Shown piece after piece: positions 16,936 to 25,678 of a DNA stretch of 64,000 nucleotides; within the stretch, counting starts at the first letter, position 1; each line of letters begins with the position of its first letter. The notes under the pieces are model-generated. The model saw only the letters and a program-made list of their open reading frames with translations. It ran no database searches and was not told where the DNA came from. The stretch is from Paractinoplanes maris. GTDB lineage: Bacteria; Actinomycetota; Actinomycetes; Mycobacteriales; Micromonosporaceae. Location of the stretch: contig NZ_JALPVL010000018.1 in assembly GCF_023544465.1 (NCBI RefSeq), positions 161,927-225,926 of the forward strand. The letters run 5' to 3'. A program made the position numbers and the translations under genes.

Positions 16936-18444
16936 ATGCGCAGGCTCGCCGGCGTCACTCTGATCGCATTCGTCGCCGCCCTCATTCCGGCCGCGGCCGC
17001 GCCGGCCGCTCCCGCCGGGGACTACGGACTGACCCTGGCCGACACCAGCGTCGCGCCGGGCACGGCCAAAGCCATGCGGGTCCAATTCACCGCACCCGCC
17101 ACCAATCCGCCGCGCGACTACCGCCTGGTCTTCGACATCGCGGCGCTGAGCGGGATCGCCACCCTCACCCCGTGGCCGTCCGCCCAATGCACCACCACCG
17201 CCTCCACGCTGGACTGCGCGGCCGTCGGCGAGTCGCAGCTGGTCGTGACCGCCGCACCCGGCGCCGAACTGGGCGCAACCGCGAAGGTCGGCCTGCGGGC
17301 CGTCCTGGGCACCGCGACGCTGGACACCGCGACCGCCACCGTGACCATTGCCGAGCAGGCCGCGCTGACCGCGGTCGACGCCCAGGCCGACCTCTCGGTG
17401 GCGACCGGCGCGACGACCGGGCTGGCCGCCGCGGTCCGCAACACCGGCGACCGCCCGGTGACCGGTGTGGTCCTGCAGCTGCGCACGGCCATCGGCATCC
17501 GCACGGCCGATCACCGCAACTGCGCCCCGATCACCGCCGCCCCCACGATCCTTCGGCCCCAGGCGGGCGCGGCCTGTCTGTTCGACGCCGAGCTGGCCCC
17601 CGGTCAGACCTACCGGCTCGCGACACCGTGGCCGGTCACCGCGACCGACGCCGTCTGGGCGCCGAGCGAGTGGATCTCGTCGTTCACCTGGTACACCGCG
17701 CAGGACTACCTCGACCTCGGTCACCGGCTGCCGGCCGGGGGCAGCGGCCCCGAGCTCGAACTGGCCGCCGTCACCACCGCCCGCGCCGTCCCGCAGACCG
17801 AGCCCGACACCCTCGACAACGCCGACGACTGGACGCTCTCTGTCACCGGCGACAACCGCTCCCCCATCACGGTGAAGGGCGCGACGGTGAACGGCACGGT
17901 CGGCCGGACGGTCACCGCCCGCCTCAGCGTGCGCAACGACGGCCCGGCGCGCATCGAAAGCTGGGGACACCCGGCCGGCGCGTACCTGACCGTCACGGTG
18001 AAGCCGCCCGCCGGCACCACAGTGGTCAAGCACCCCGAGCGGTGCGAGCCGTTCGTCAGCGGCTACCCGGGGCCGGACGCGCCCTGGCCGCCGGGTGTGC
18101 TGCCCGGTGACGGCAACTTCTACTGCTTCACCGACTTCTGGCGCGGCAACCCCTACCTGCCCGGCCGGGCCGAGACCTTCGACTTCACCTTCCGGGTCGA
18201 CCGGCCGGGCACGCTGCGCGGCGAGATCCGCACCGAGCTGCACAGTGCCGGCGTGAAGCGCCAGAGTGCCCCCATCGTCATCACCGCGACCGGCGCGGCC
18301 ACCGGCGGCGACAACGGCAATGGCGGCGGCGAGGGCGGCGGCGGCCTCCCGATCACCGGCACCGACACCGCCACCGTGGCGCTGATCGGTCTCACTCTCC
18401 TCGTCGCCGGCGCCACCGCCCGGTTCGCCACCCGTCGCCACTGA
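16936..18444 (+). CDS. Secreted LPITG-anchored surface protein (paralogue 2)
   Basis: The 502-residue protein is homologous end to end with the preceding gene. It shares the MRRLAG signal peptide, the cysteine pairs, WAPSEW and WYTAQDYLDLGHRLP, the block around NPYLPGRAETFDFTFRVDRPGTLRGEIRT, and LPITG with hydrophobic and basic tail. I use the ATG at 16936, which aligns with paralogue 1. A GTG at 16891 is in frame and overlaps the previous stop in GTGA, which would add 15 residues and give translational coupling. It arose by tandem duplication. A decayed third copy follows. Confidence 0.83.
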   Translation: MRRLAGVTLIAFVAALIPAAAAPAAPAGDYGLTLADTSVAPGTAKAMRVQFTAPATNPPRDYRLVFDIAALSGIATLTPWPSAQCTTTASTLDCAAVGESQLVVTAAPGAELGATAKVGLRAVLGTATLDTATATVTIAEQAALTAVDAQADLSVATGATTGLAAAVRNTGDRPVTGVVLQLRTAIGIRTADHRNCAPITAAPTILRPQAGAACLFDAELAPGQTYRLATPWPVTATDAVWAPSEWISSFTWYTAQDYLDLGHRLPAGGSGPELELAAVTTARAVPQTEPDTLDNADDWTLSVTGDNRSPITVKGATVNGTVGRTVTARLSVRNDGPARIESWGHPAGAYLTVTVKPPAGTTVVKHPERCEPFVSGYPGPDAPWPPGVLPGDGNFYCFTDFWRGNPYLPGRAETFDFTFRVDRPGTLRGEIRTELHSAGVKRQSAPIVITATGAATGGDNGNGGGEGGGGLPITGTDTATVALIGLTLLVAGATARFATRRH

Positions 18445-18455
18445 AGGCCACCGTC

Positions 18456-18618
18456 ATGCGCCGAGCCGTCGGCACAGCCTGATCGCCCTGCTGACCGCAC
18501 TTCTGACGGTGACCGTCCGGCTGCCCGCCGGGCAGCAACACCACCGCCGTGGCCCTGATCGGCCTCGCGTTGCTCGTCGCCGGCGCCTGCGCCCGGGTGG
18601 CCACCCGCCGCCGTCAGA
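18456..18618 (+). pseudogene. Decayed, internally deleted third copy of the LPITG protein family
   Basis: Immediately after paralogue 2, ATGCGCCGAGCCGTCGGCAC opens a remnant of the signal peptide, which continues after a frame change as LIALLTALLTVTV. It then jumps straight to LPAG and, after another frame change, SNTTAVALIGLALLVAGA and RVATRRRQ, the C-terminal sorting tail of the family. About 450 central codons are missing. What remains is the two ends of a former tandem duplicate, with at least two frameshifts. It is too short and broken to encode a product. Confidence 0.8.
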
Positions 18619-18670
18619 AAGATTTTGCATCGCTAGTGACAAAAGTTGGCGGGCCGTCCATCATGGCTCG

Positions 18671-20332
18671 ATGCCTGGCCGTCATCGTCATCTCCAGCGC
18701 ACCGGACTGATCGTCACCGCCGCCGCCGTCACCGTCGCCGTGGTCGCCGGCGGTGCGTGGGCGGGCTTCCGCGAGTGGGGCGGCGAGGAGTGCGCCACCA
18801 CGGTCCAGCTGCGGGTGGACGCCGCCCCCGAGATCGCCCCGGCCATCCGGGCCGCCGCCGAGGCGTGGACCAAGCGCGAGGACGCCTGCGCCCAGGTCGC
18901 GGTCACCGCCGCCGACCCGGCGGCGGTCGCGGCCGCGGTCGGCGGGCAGCACGGGGTGAACCTGGCCGGGGTCGGCACCGGCGGGCGGGCCACGGCGTCC
19001 GGCGTCGACATCTGGATCCCCGACGCCACGACCTGGTTGCTCCGCATCTCGTCGGAGGCACCGGGATTCGTGCCGTCCGTGCTGGGCTCGGTGGCGATGA
19101 GCCCGATGGTGCTCGCCGTGCCGCAGTCGTCGGCCGCGTCGCTGGGCCTGACGACCCGTACGCCGAAAATGGCCGACCTTGTCACGAGGCTCTACGCCGA
19201 CAAGGCACTGCGGCCCGGCATCGTCGAGCCGTCGCGCTCGGCCACCGGGCTGGCCGGGCTGCTCACCGTGGCCGGCGCGACCAAGAACCCCGCCCTGCGC
19301 GTCGGGGTCATGCGGACCCTCGCCGCCAACAGCTCCAACCTCCGCGACGACCTGCTGGTCAAGCTGGGCGACAGCGTCGGCCTGGCGCCGCTGTCCGAGG
19401 CCGACGTCATCGGCCACAACGCCAGAACACCGGGCAATCAGCTGGCCGCCCTCTATCCGAGCCCCGCCACGGCCGTGCTCGATTATCCGTACGCGGTGAT
19501 GCCCGGGGTCGACCCGGAGAAAGCCGCCGCGGCGGCCCGGCTACGCGCGGCACTCGGCGCTTTCCCGGCCGAGCTGGCCCAGGCCGGGCTGCGCAACGCG
19601 GACGGCTCGGTGGGTTCGGGATTCCCGGCCCCGGACGGCGCGCCGGCCAAGGTCTTGTCACCGCCGGCCCCGCCCGCCGCGGCCATCACTCCGTTGCTCG
19701 GCAGCTGGACGGCGATCACCCAGCCGGGCCGGATGCTCGCGGTGTTCGACGTGTCGGGCTCGATGAAGGCGAAGGTGCCGACCGCCGGCGGCCTGACCCG
19801 GGCCGAGGTGACCCAGCGGACGGCGCAGCAGGGCCTGGCGCTGCTCGACGGACGCTGGTCGGTCGGCAACTGGACGTTCTCGACGAACATGGTGGGCCGG
19901 CGGCCGTGGAAGGAGAACGTGCCGATCTCGTCGGTCGCCACGAACCTGCCCCGGCTGAAGGCGGCCATCGGCCGGATCACCCCGAAGGACGGCGGGGACA
20001 CCGGGCTGTTCGATACCGCGCTGGCCGCGTACGGGGCGGTGCTGAAAGGCTGGAAGCCCGGCGTGTCCAACTCGGTGGTCATCTATACCGACGGCGCGAA
20101 CGACAATCCCGGCGGCCTCACGATCGACGAGCTGGTCGCCAAGATGACCAAGCTCCGCAACCCGGCCAAACCGGTCCGCATGATCATCATCGGCATGGGC
20201 ACCGCGATCGACCGCGCCGAACTGGAAGCGATCGTCAAGGCCTCCGGCTCCGGCGGCGTCTTCGTCGCCACCGACCCCGCCAAGATCGGCGAAATCTTCC
20301 TGGAGGCGATTGCCAGCCGCCGCGGCGCCTGA
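18671..20332 (+). CDS. Membrane-tethered substrate-binding-like/VWA protein
   Basis: The 553-residue protein starts at ATG 18671 with an N-terminal membrane anchor (GLIVTAAAVTVAVVAGGAWAG). A periplasmic-binding-protein-like domain follows (residues about 45-330: LRVDAAPEIAPAIRAAAE, VDIWIPDATTWL, SPMVLAVPQS). The C-terminal half is a von Willebrand A domain with an intact MIDAS: DVSGS near residue 359, the Thr in GGDTGLFDT near 441 and the Asp in IYTDGAND near 473. Similar fusions are widespread in actinobacteria and have no assigned substrate. It ends flush against the convergent CHAT gene and sits next to the surface-protein pair. Confidence 0.85.
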   Translation: MPGRHRHLQRTGLIVTAAAVTVAVVAGGAWAGFREWGGEECATTVQLRVDAAPEIAPAIRAAAEAWTKREDACAQVAVTAADPAAVAAAVGGQHGVNLAGVGTGGRATASGVDIWIPDATTWLLRISSEAPGFVPSVLGSVAMSPMVLAVPQSSAASLGLTTRTPKMADLVTRLYADKALRPGIVEPSRSATGLAGLLTVAGATKNPALRVGVMRTLAANSSNLRDDLLVKLGDSVGLAPLSEADVIGHNARTPGNQLAALYPSPATAVLDYPYAVMPGVDPEKAAAAARLRAALGAFPAELAQAGLRNADGSVGSGFPAPDGAPAKVLSPPAPPAAAITPLLGSWTAITQPGRMLAVFDVSGSMKAKVPTAGGLTRAEVTQRTAQQGLALLDGRWSVGNWTFSTNMVGRRPWKENVPISSVATNLPRLKAAIGRITPKDGGDTGLFDTALAAYGAVLKGWKPGVSNSVVIYTDGANDNPGGLTIDELVAKMTKLRNPAKPVRMIIIGMGTAIDRAELEAIVKASGSGGVFVATDPAKIGEIFLEAIASRRGA

Positions 20333-23017
20333 TCAGGCGCCGGGACGGGCCGGGCGGCCGGCGCCGATGCAGACGAAGCCGGACGCGATGGCCATCACGC
20401 GTTCGTCGTCCGCGTTCTCGCGCTGGGCGGCGGCGAGCGCCTCGGCGGCCGGGACGCCCGCGGCCAGGCGGGTGTGCAGGGCTGACATCAGCGGTGCGGT
20501 CTGTGCGTCGAGCACGGGCAGCACCGATGCCACCACCTGCACGGCGCCGAGTGCGAGGAAGGTCGCGCTCAGGCCCAGCAGTTCGTTGCCCGCCGCGACG
20601 ACGTTGCGCCCGCCGTCGCATGACGCCAGCACCACCGTGTGCGGGACGCCGGTCAGCCGCTCCAGGTCGTAGACCATGAGCGGGCCGTCGGCGAACCGCA
20701 GCGAGGAGAACAGCGGGTTGTGCTGGTGGGCGGTGCCGTGCGCGGCCAGGTGGGCCAGCGTCGCGCCGTCCATCGTGCCGGTGACGGCCGCGACCGTCGC
20801 GTCGGCGCCGATCAGAGGCTTCCCGTCGTAGATCTGGGCGACGTCGAGCGCCTCGGCCTCGGCGCCGGGCAGATCGGGCCCCGCGCACACCGCCACCGGT
20901 CCGTCCACGGTGGATTCGCGTGCTGTCGCGCGCGCCCACAGCATGGCTGACGGCGCCACGACCATCGGGCGCCCGGCGCACGAGGGCAGCAGCGCCCACG
21001 GCAGCGACTGCAACGGCCCGGTCGGCACCAGCACCAGCGGCCGGTCCGCGGTCTCGGTCAGCGGGCTCAGGATCAGCCGGTCGAGCCGCCGGGCGGCGTC
21101 CCGCACGAGCGCGAGGGCGCCGGCCCGGTCGTCGCGTCCGGTCGCGTCGGCGGCCAACCGGCCCAGCCCGAACGGCAACCGGCGCACGAGGTCGCGCACC
21201 TCGGCGGTCGCGGCCAGGCGGTGATGGCGCATCCCGGCCGGCGTCATCGTCACCGCGTGCAGCTCCGGGCCGTGCTCGACGAACTCGATCAGGGCCCGCT
21301 CGCCCAGGGAACCGGCGACGGCCGCGGCCGACGGCGCCAGGGCCGACCGGGCGGTCCCGGCCTGCCTGGACCACCGCGCGTGGTCGCGGATCCGGCGCTC
21401 CAGCGCGATCTGCCGCCGCACCAGGGCGGCCACGGGGCTGCCGGCCTTGCGCAGCTGGAGGATCTCGACGGCCACCGACCGCAGATCGGCCAGGTCACCG
21501 GCCAGCACGTCGTCGTCCGGCGGCCGGACCGGGCGGCGCATCAGGTGCACGGCCCGCCCCAGCTCGGCCCACTCCCAGATGCCCAGCGGACGGCCGCGGC
21601 GGACGGCCACCTCCAGGCCGAGATCGACCAGATCCGTACGGTGGCCGGCCGCGTGCGCACGCAGGTCGGTGGCGCCGATGGTCGCCGCGTGGTCGCCCAG
21701 CACGGTCAGGCCGGCCCGGACCGCCCGGGTCGCCCCGCCCGGGTCGTCCGCGGCCAGCCGCCGGGTCGCCTCGGCGTACCAGCCCCGGGCCCGCAGCAGG
21801 GCCGGGCCCCGCCGGCGGGCCTCGGCTGCGACACCAAGGTGACGTTGCGCGGTGGCCGGCTGGCCCTTGGCCCGGGCCACCCGGGCGGCGAGCAGCCGTC
21901 CTTCGAGCGCCGCCACCGGCCAGCGGTGCGGGAGCACCGCCTCGACGGTCTTGTCGATCGCGGCGAGCGAGGGCGTCGTGCCGCCGGCCTCACGGATCGA
22001 CAGGACGGCGAGCCGGGCCAGCGGCACCCAGTCGGCCCGGCCCTGGCGCGCGAACTCGCGCAGCGCCCGGCAGGCCTGACCCAGCGCGAGCGGCAGGTCG
22101 CCGTCGACCGCCGCGACCCGGGCCAGCAGCAGGCGCACCTCGGGCAGCCCGAGCCGGCTGCGGGTCCGTTCGAACTCGGCCACCGCCTGCTCGGCCGTCT
22201 CCCGGGCCTCCGAGATCAGGCGGGCCGACAACAGCAGGTCGGTGCGGTCGGTCAGCAGCGGGCCGAGCTGCGCCCGCAGACCCTCGATGATCTCTTCGGC
22301 CTCGTCGAAATGGGCCAGCGCGGCCGGGATGTCGCCCCGCAACGACTGGACGAAGCCGAGGTTGGCCAGCGCGTAGCCGTTCTGCAGGGTGAGCCCGAGA
22401 TCGCGGCACAGCCGCACCGCCTCGTCGAGATCGGCCAGGGCGGCCGCGTGCTCGCGGCGCTGGGCGTGCAGCACGCCCCGGTTGAAGACGACACGCTGCA
22501 CCCACAGGTCGTCGCCGGCCCGGCGCAGTGGCGGAAGGGCTACGCGGTAACGCTCCAGGGCCTCACCGAGGCGCCCCAGCTGGTGCAGGATCGCGCCTTC
22601 CTGAGCGCGGGCGCGGGCCCCCTCGACGTGGTCGAGACGCTGGACGGCGGCGCGGATCTCGCGCAGGGCATCCCGGGGACGGCCGCGCAGATTCAACGCG
22701 TACGCGAAGGTCATCTGAGCCTCGGCGCCGAGCCGGGGCAGGGCGGCGGTGCGCGCGACCTCCATCGCCCGCCGCAGGTGACGGACCGCGCGGTCGAGGT
22801 CTTTGTGGTGGATCGCGGCCAGCCCGCGGGCCCGCTGAGCGATCACGGTGGCGGCCTGGTCACCGCTGCGCCGGGCCAGGGTGAGGGCCTGGACGGCGAG
22901 GTCGTCCGCGCGCTCCGGGTCACCCTCGGCCACCCGCAGCGCGTCCTCGGCTGCCTCCCGTGCGGCCGACGCTCCCACACCTAACAGAGACGACGCGGCC
23001 GGATTCCTGTCAACCAC
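20333..23017 (-). CDS. TPR-CHAT caspase-like protease
   Basis: The 894-residue cytoplasmic protein has TPR-type helical repeats over roughly residues 15-470 (for example ALADLDEAVRLCRDLG, ALAHFDEAEEIIEGL). A C-terminal CHAT domain follows, with the caspase-like dyad: His in LAHLAAHGTAHQHNP (about residue 759) and Cys in VVLASCDGG (about 799). CHAT proteases are activated when the helical region senses a partner, as known for the Csx29 TPR-CHAT. It is transcribed divergently from an S8 protease, an ECF sigma factor and a small partner protein, with about 90 bp between starts. I infer a proteolytic signalling module. Confidence 0.88.
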   Translation of the reverse strand: MVDRNPAASSLLGVGASAAREAAEDALRVAEGDPERADDLAVQALTLARRSGDQAATVIAQRARGLAAIHHKDLDRAVRHLRRAMEVARTAALPRLGAEAQMTFAYALNLRGRPRDALREIRAAVQRLDHVEGARARAQEGAILHQLGRLGEALERYRVALPPLRRAGDDLWVQRVVFNRGVLHAQRREHAAALADLDEAVRLCRDLGLTLQNGYALANLGFVQSLRGDIPAALAHFDEAEEIIEGLRAQLGPLLTDRTDLLLSARLISEARETAEQAVAEFERTRSRLGLPEVRLLLARVAAVDGDLPLALGQACRALREFARQGRADWVPLARLAVLSIREAGGTTPSLAAIDKTVEAVLPHRWPVAALEGRLLAARVARAKGQPATAQRHLGVAAEARRRGPALLRARGWYAEATRRLAADDPGGATRAVRAGLTVLGDHAATIGATDLRAHAAGHRTDLVDLGLEVAVRRGRPLGIWEWAELGRAVHLMRRPVRPPDDDVLAGDLADLRSVAVEILQLRKAGSPVAALVRRQIALERRIRDHARWSRQAGTARSALAPSAAAVAGSLGERALIEFVEHGPELHAVTMTPAGMRHHRLAATAEVRDLVRRLPFGLGRLAADATGRDDRAGALALVRDAARRLDRLILSPLTETADRPLVLVPTGPLQSLPWALLPSCAGRPMVVAPSAMLWARATARESTVDGPVAVCAGPDLPGAEAEALDVAQIYDGKPLIGADATVAAVTGTMDGATLAHLAAHGTAHQHNPLFSSLRFADGPLMVYDLERLTGVPHTVVLASCDGGRNVVAAGNELLGLSATFLALGAVQVVASVLPVLDAQTAPLMSALHTRLAAGVPAAEALAAAQRENADDERVMAIASGFVCIGAGRPARPGA

Positions 23018-23109
23018 TTTACGGTCAGGACCGGCGTATCAGCCGTTGCTTTCACCCCTCTGTACGCGTAGGACTGACTGCAGGCAACGCCGGAAAGGGT
23101 GTGCCCATC

Positions 23110-24375
23110 ATGGATCAGGAACGTTCACGGAGGCTCGATCTCCAGGTCGGCAACGAGATCGTTGTCGAGCTGGAGTACGTACCGCTGGTCAGCGAGGAGC
23201 TGATCCATTTCGGCGTGACCGTCGACGGCGAACCGGACCGGAACCAGCGCCTCGGCCTGGGCCGTCTGAGGTTGAAGGGTCTGGCGGTCGAGGACACCGC
23301 CGCGACCACCGACCCCGGCGCCGGTGTCGGCGACGACGCCCGCGGGCACTGGAAGAAGGCGCTGGGCGCGATCCTGGCCGGCGACGGCCCTGAACCGACC
23401 AATCTCGACGTCTGCCTGGCCGCAATGCGGTCCTGGTTCGCCGGGAAGTACGGCGGTTTCGTGCCCGCCTTCGGAAAGAACCGCGGACTGCAGGACGTCG
23501 AGGGCCTCCCCTACATCAGCGGCGGCGGCGTAAGCAAGGTGCCCACCCTTCCGCGGACGCCACCACCCGCCATCGGCCGGGTGGGATCACCGGACGGAGC
23601 CGGTGTCCGGGTCGGTCTGGCCGACACGCCGATCTTCGCCAACGCGCAGCTCGAAGGACGCTACGACAAGGATGTCGCCACGTTCGTACCGGAGGGTGTG
23701 GTCAAGCCGGCATCCGGGCACGCGACCTTCATCGCCGGCCTGGTGCTGCAGCGGGCCCCCGGCGCCTTCCTGGTCGTCCGGCCGGCCCTCGGCACCGACG
23801 CCCACGGCACCAGCTGGGACGTCGCGACCTCGCTGATGGCCTTCCTCGACGAGAAGAACCGGGTCGACGTCCTGCCGCTGGCCCTGGGGACGTACACCAT
23901 GGACGGCCGGCCCCCGCTGGTCCTGACCCGGGCCATGGAACGCCTGACGTCACGCACCGTCGTGGTGGCCGCGGCCGGTAACCACGGCAAGGAACCGTTC
24001 TCCGGCCCACCCGGCCAGTTGACCAGCAGGACCGTCACCCATCCGGCCTCGGAACCCCGCGTCTGCGCTGTCGCCGCGGCGGACGCCGACGGCAAGCTCG
24101 CGGAGTTCAGTCCCCCCGACCTGCCCTGGTTCCAGTTGAAGGCGCGTGGCGTGGACGTCTCGAGCCTGTATCTCGATGCGAGGGTTCAGATCGACGCCGA
24201 CCAGGAGCCGGAGCGATTCGAGGGATTCGCCAGCTGGAGCGGCTCCTCGTTCGCGGTCGCGACAGTGGCCGGCGAGATCGCCCGGCGGACTGTGCCCGGT
24301 CGTGTCACCGCGCGTGAAGCACTCGACCAGATCCTGGCCCACGGTGCCGACGGCATCTGGAGAGCCAGGGATTGA
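23110..24375 (+). CDS. Cytoplasmic S8 (subtilisin-like) serine protease
   Basis: The 421-residue protein has no signal peptide. The first 150 or so residues are a separate domain (LDLQVGNEIVVELEYVPL...) not typical of secreted subtilases. The S8 fold follows, with Asp in VGLADTPIF (about residue 172), His in SGHATFIAGL (about 203), the oxyanion Asn in AAAGNHG (about 290) and Ser in WSGSSFAVATVAGEIA (about 380). The start is ATG 23110, with GGAAAGG 11 bases upstream. It is paired head to head with a CHAT protease and followed by an ECF sigma factor, suggesting intracellular regulatory cleavage rather than nutrition. Confidence 0.88.
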   Translation: MDQERSRRLDLQVGNEIVVELEYVPLVSEELIHFGVTVDGEPDRNQRLGLGRLRLKGLAVEDTAATTDPGAGVGDDARGHWKKALGAILAGDGPEPTNLDVCLAAMRSWFAGKYGGFVPAFGKNRGLQDVEGLPYISGGGVSKVPTLPRTPPPAIGRVGSPDGAGVRVGLADTPIFANAQLEGRYDKDVATFVPEGVVKPASGHATFIAGLVLQRAPGAFLVVRPALGTDAHGTSWDVATSLMAFLDEKNRVDVLPLALGTYTMDGRPPLVLTRAMERLTSRTVVVAAAGNHGKEPFSGPPGQLTSRTVTHPASEPRVCAVAAADADGKLAEFSPPDLPWFQLKARGVDVSSLYLDARVQIDADQEPERFEGFASWSGSSFAVATVAGEIARRTVPGRVTAREALDQILAHGADGIWRARD

Positions 24376-24429
24376 CCGCGAGCCGGCGTCGCGGCCGGTT
24401 CACCAAGGGAAGGGAACCGGCCGAGGCTG

Positions 24430-25035
24430 ATGCCCGACGACGAACCACTGGCGGGGCTGATCGAACGCGCCAAGAACGGTGACCGGGTGGCGTGGAACGC
24501 GATCGTGGCCCGGTTCGCCCCGCTGGTGTGGTCGGTCTGCCTCCGGTCGGGTCTCTCCCGCACGGACGCCGAGGACGCCTGCCAGGGTGTCTGGATGCGC
24601 CTGGTGGAGCAGCTGGACAAGCTCCGCGAGCCGGCCGCCCTGCCCGGGTGGCTCGTCACCACGACGCGCCGCGAGGGCATCCGGGTGCAGCGCCTGGCCC
24701 GCCAGCGCGAGCTCGTCGAGCGCCGCGCCGTCCGGGAGAAGGAGCTGACCGCCGGCCAGGACCTCCCGGACCACGGGCTCCTGGCAGTGGAGCGGCAACA
24801 GGCTTTGCGCACGGCGTTCGCCGAGCTGTCGGAACCGTGCCGGCGCCTGCTGACCCTGCTGCTCCACGATCCCCCGCTGCCGTATGCCGAGATCGGCGCG
24901 AGGATGGGCAGGCCGGTGGGCAGCCTCGGGCCGAGCCGGGCCCGATGCCTCGACAAGCTTCGCCGGCACCCGGCGATTCTCGGCCTGACCGGCACGGAGC
25001 ATGAGCACACGGGGCGAGGGAACGACGATGGATGA
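24430..25035 (+). CDS. ECF-type RNA polymerase sigma factor
   Basis: The 201-residue protein has sigma region 2 (residues about 25-90: FAPLVWSVCLRSGLSRTDAED, QGVWMRLVEQLD, LPGWLVTTTRREGIR). Region 4 is near the C-terminus (LSEPCRRLLTLLLHD, YAEIGARMGRPVGSLGPSRA). It follows the S8 protease by 54 bp. Its stop overlaps the start of the next gene by 8 bp, which is typical of a sigma factor with its regulator. Which promoters it reads is unknown. The context implies its activity is tied to the CHAT/S8 proteases. Confidence 0.9.
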   Translation: MPDDEPLAGLIERAKNGDRVAWNAIVARFAPLVWSVCLRSGLSRTDAEDACQGVWMRLVEQLDKLREPAALPGWLVTTTRREGIRVQRLARQRELVERRAVREKELTAGQDLPDHGLLAVERQQALRTAFAELSEPCRRLLTLLLHDPPLPYAEIGARMGRPVGSLGPSRARCLDKLRRHPAILGLTGTEHEHTGRGNDDG

Positions 25036-25492
25036 CCGGTGGCATGACGACGAGCACCTGCTCGCCGCGCTCGCGGAGTCGCTGAGCGCCGCGGAGGCGG
25101 TGCCGGCCCGGGTGGTCGCGCTCGGCGAGGCGGCCTTCGACTGGCGGACGATCGACGCGGAGCTGGCCGCCCTGACGTACGACTCGGCCGTCGACCCGGT
25201 GCCGGACGAGCCGGCACTGGTCCGGGCCGAGGTGGCTTCCCTGCGGTCGTTGCGGTTCCAGGCCCCCGCGGTGGCCGTCGTGCTCGAGATCACCGACGAC
25301 GCCCTGGTCGGCCAGATCCTGCCGCCCCGGCCGGCCGGCGTCTCCCTGATGAGCTCGATCGGTGAGGGCACCGACGTCGAAGCCGACGACCTGGGCTACT
25401 TCGTCTTCCGCCCGGTGCCGCGAGGCTCGTTCCGCCTGCTGTGCCGCACCCGTCCCGGCCCCGAGCTGCTCACCAGCTGGTTCCAGCTCTAG
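25028..25492 (+). CDS. Small beta-rich partner of the sigma factor (possible anti-sigma or target)
   Basis: The 154-residue soluble protein starts at the ATG at 25028, inside the last codons of the sigma gene. The N-terminal third is helical and acidic (DDEHLLAALAESLSAAEAV, VVALGEAAFDWRTIDAELAAL). The C-terminal two thirds look like a beta sandwich (AVAVVLEITDDALVGQILPP, DLGYFVFRPVPRGSFRLLC). I recall similar small proteins next to sigma/S8/CHAT genes in many actinomycetes, none with a tested function. A role as anti-sigma factor or protease substrate is inference from coupling only. Confidence 0.6.
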   Translation: MDDRWHDDEHLLAALAESLSAAEAVPARVVALGEAAFDWRTIDAELAALTYDSAVDPVPDEPALVRAEVASLRSLRFQAPAVAVVLEITDDALVGQILPPRPAGVSLMSSIGEGTDVEADDLGYFVFRPVPRGSFRLLCRTRPGPELLTSWFQL

Positions 25493-25619
25493 GCGACGCC
25501 GTACGGAATCGCTGTTGACCGGCCCGGGGCGAGACACCGAGGCGGGCCGAGAAAAGTCGCATCTTCAGGCCGTATACGGACCTGACGGTGCCGTGTGACC
25601 GGGGTCTCGTGATCTTGCG

Positions 25620-25650
25620 TTGACTTGAAGTGCGGTTGAGGTTCTAGGTT
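25620..25650 (+). promoter_or_regulatory. Probable sodN promoter with 19-bp spacer
   Basis: TTGACT (25620-25625) and TAGGTT (25645-25650) are separated by 19 bp. The spacer TGAAGTGCGGTTGAGGTTC carries imperfect symmetry. The overlong spacer suggests activation by a MerR-type regulator. Streptomyces sodN is controlled by Nur, and I did not find a clear Nur box. It lies 28 bp upstream of the sodN start. Confidence 0.55.
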
Positions 25651-25678
25651 TGAGAACCGATCCCGAGAGAGGACCCCG

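Noticed and set aside
23026..23109. A longer S8 protease start from 22960
   Set aside because: The extra residues overlap the CHAT start and show no family similarity. ATG 23110 has a better-placed ribosome site.
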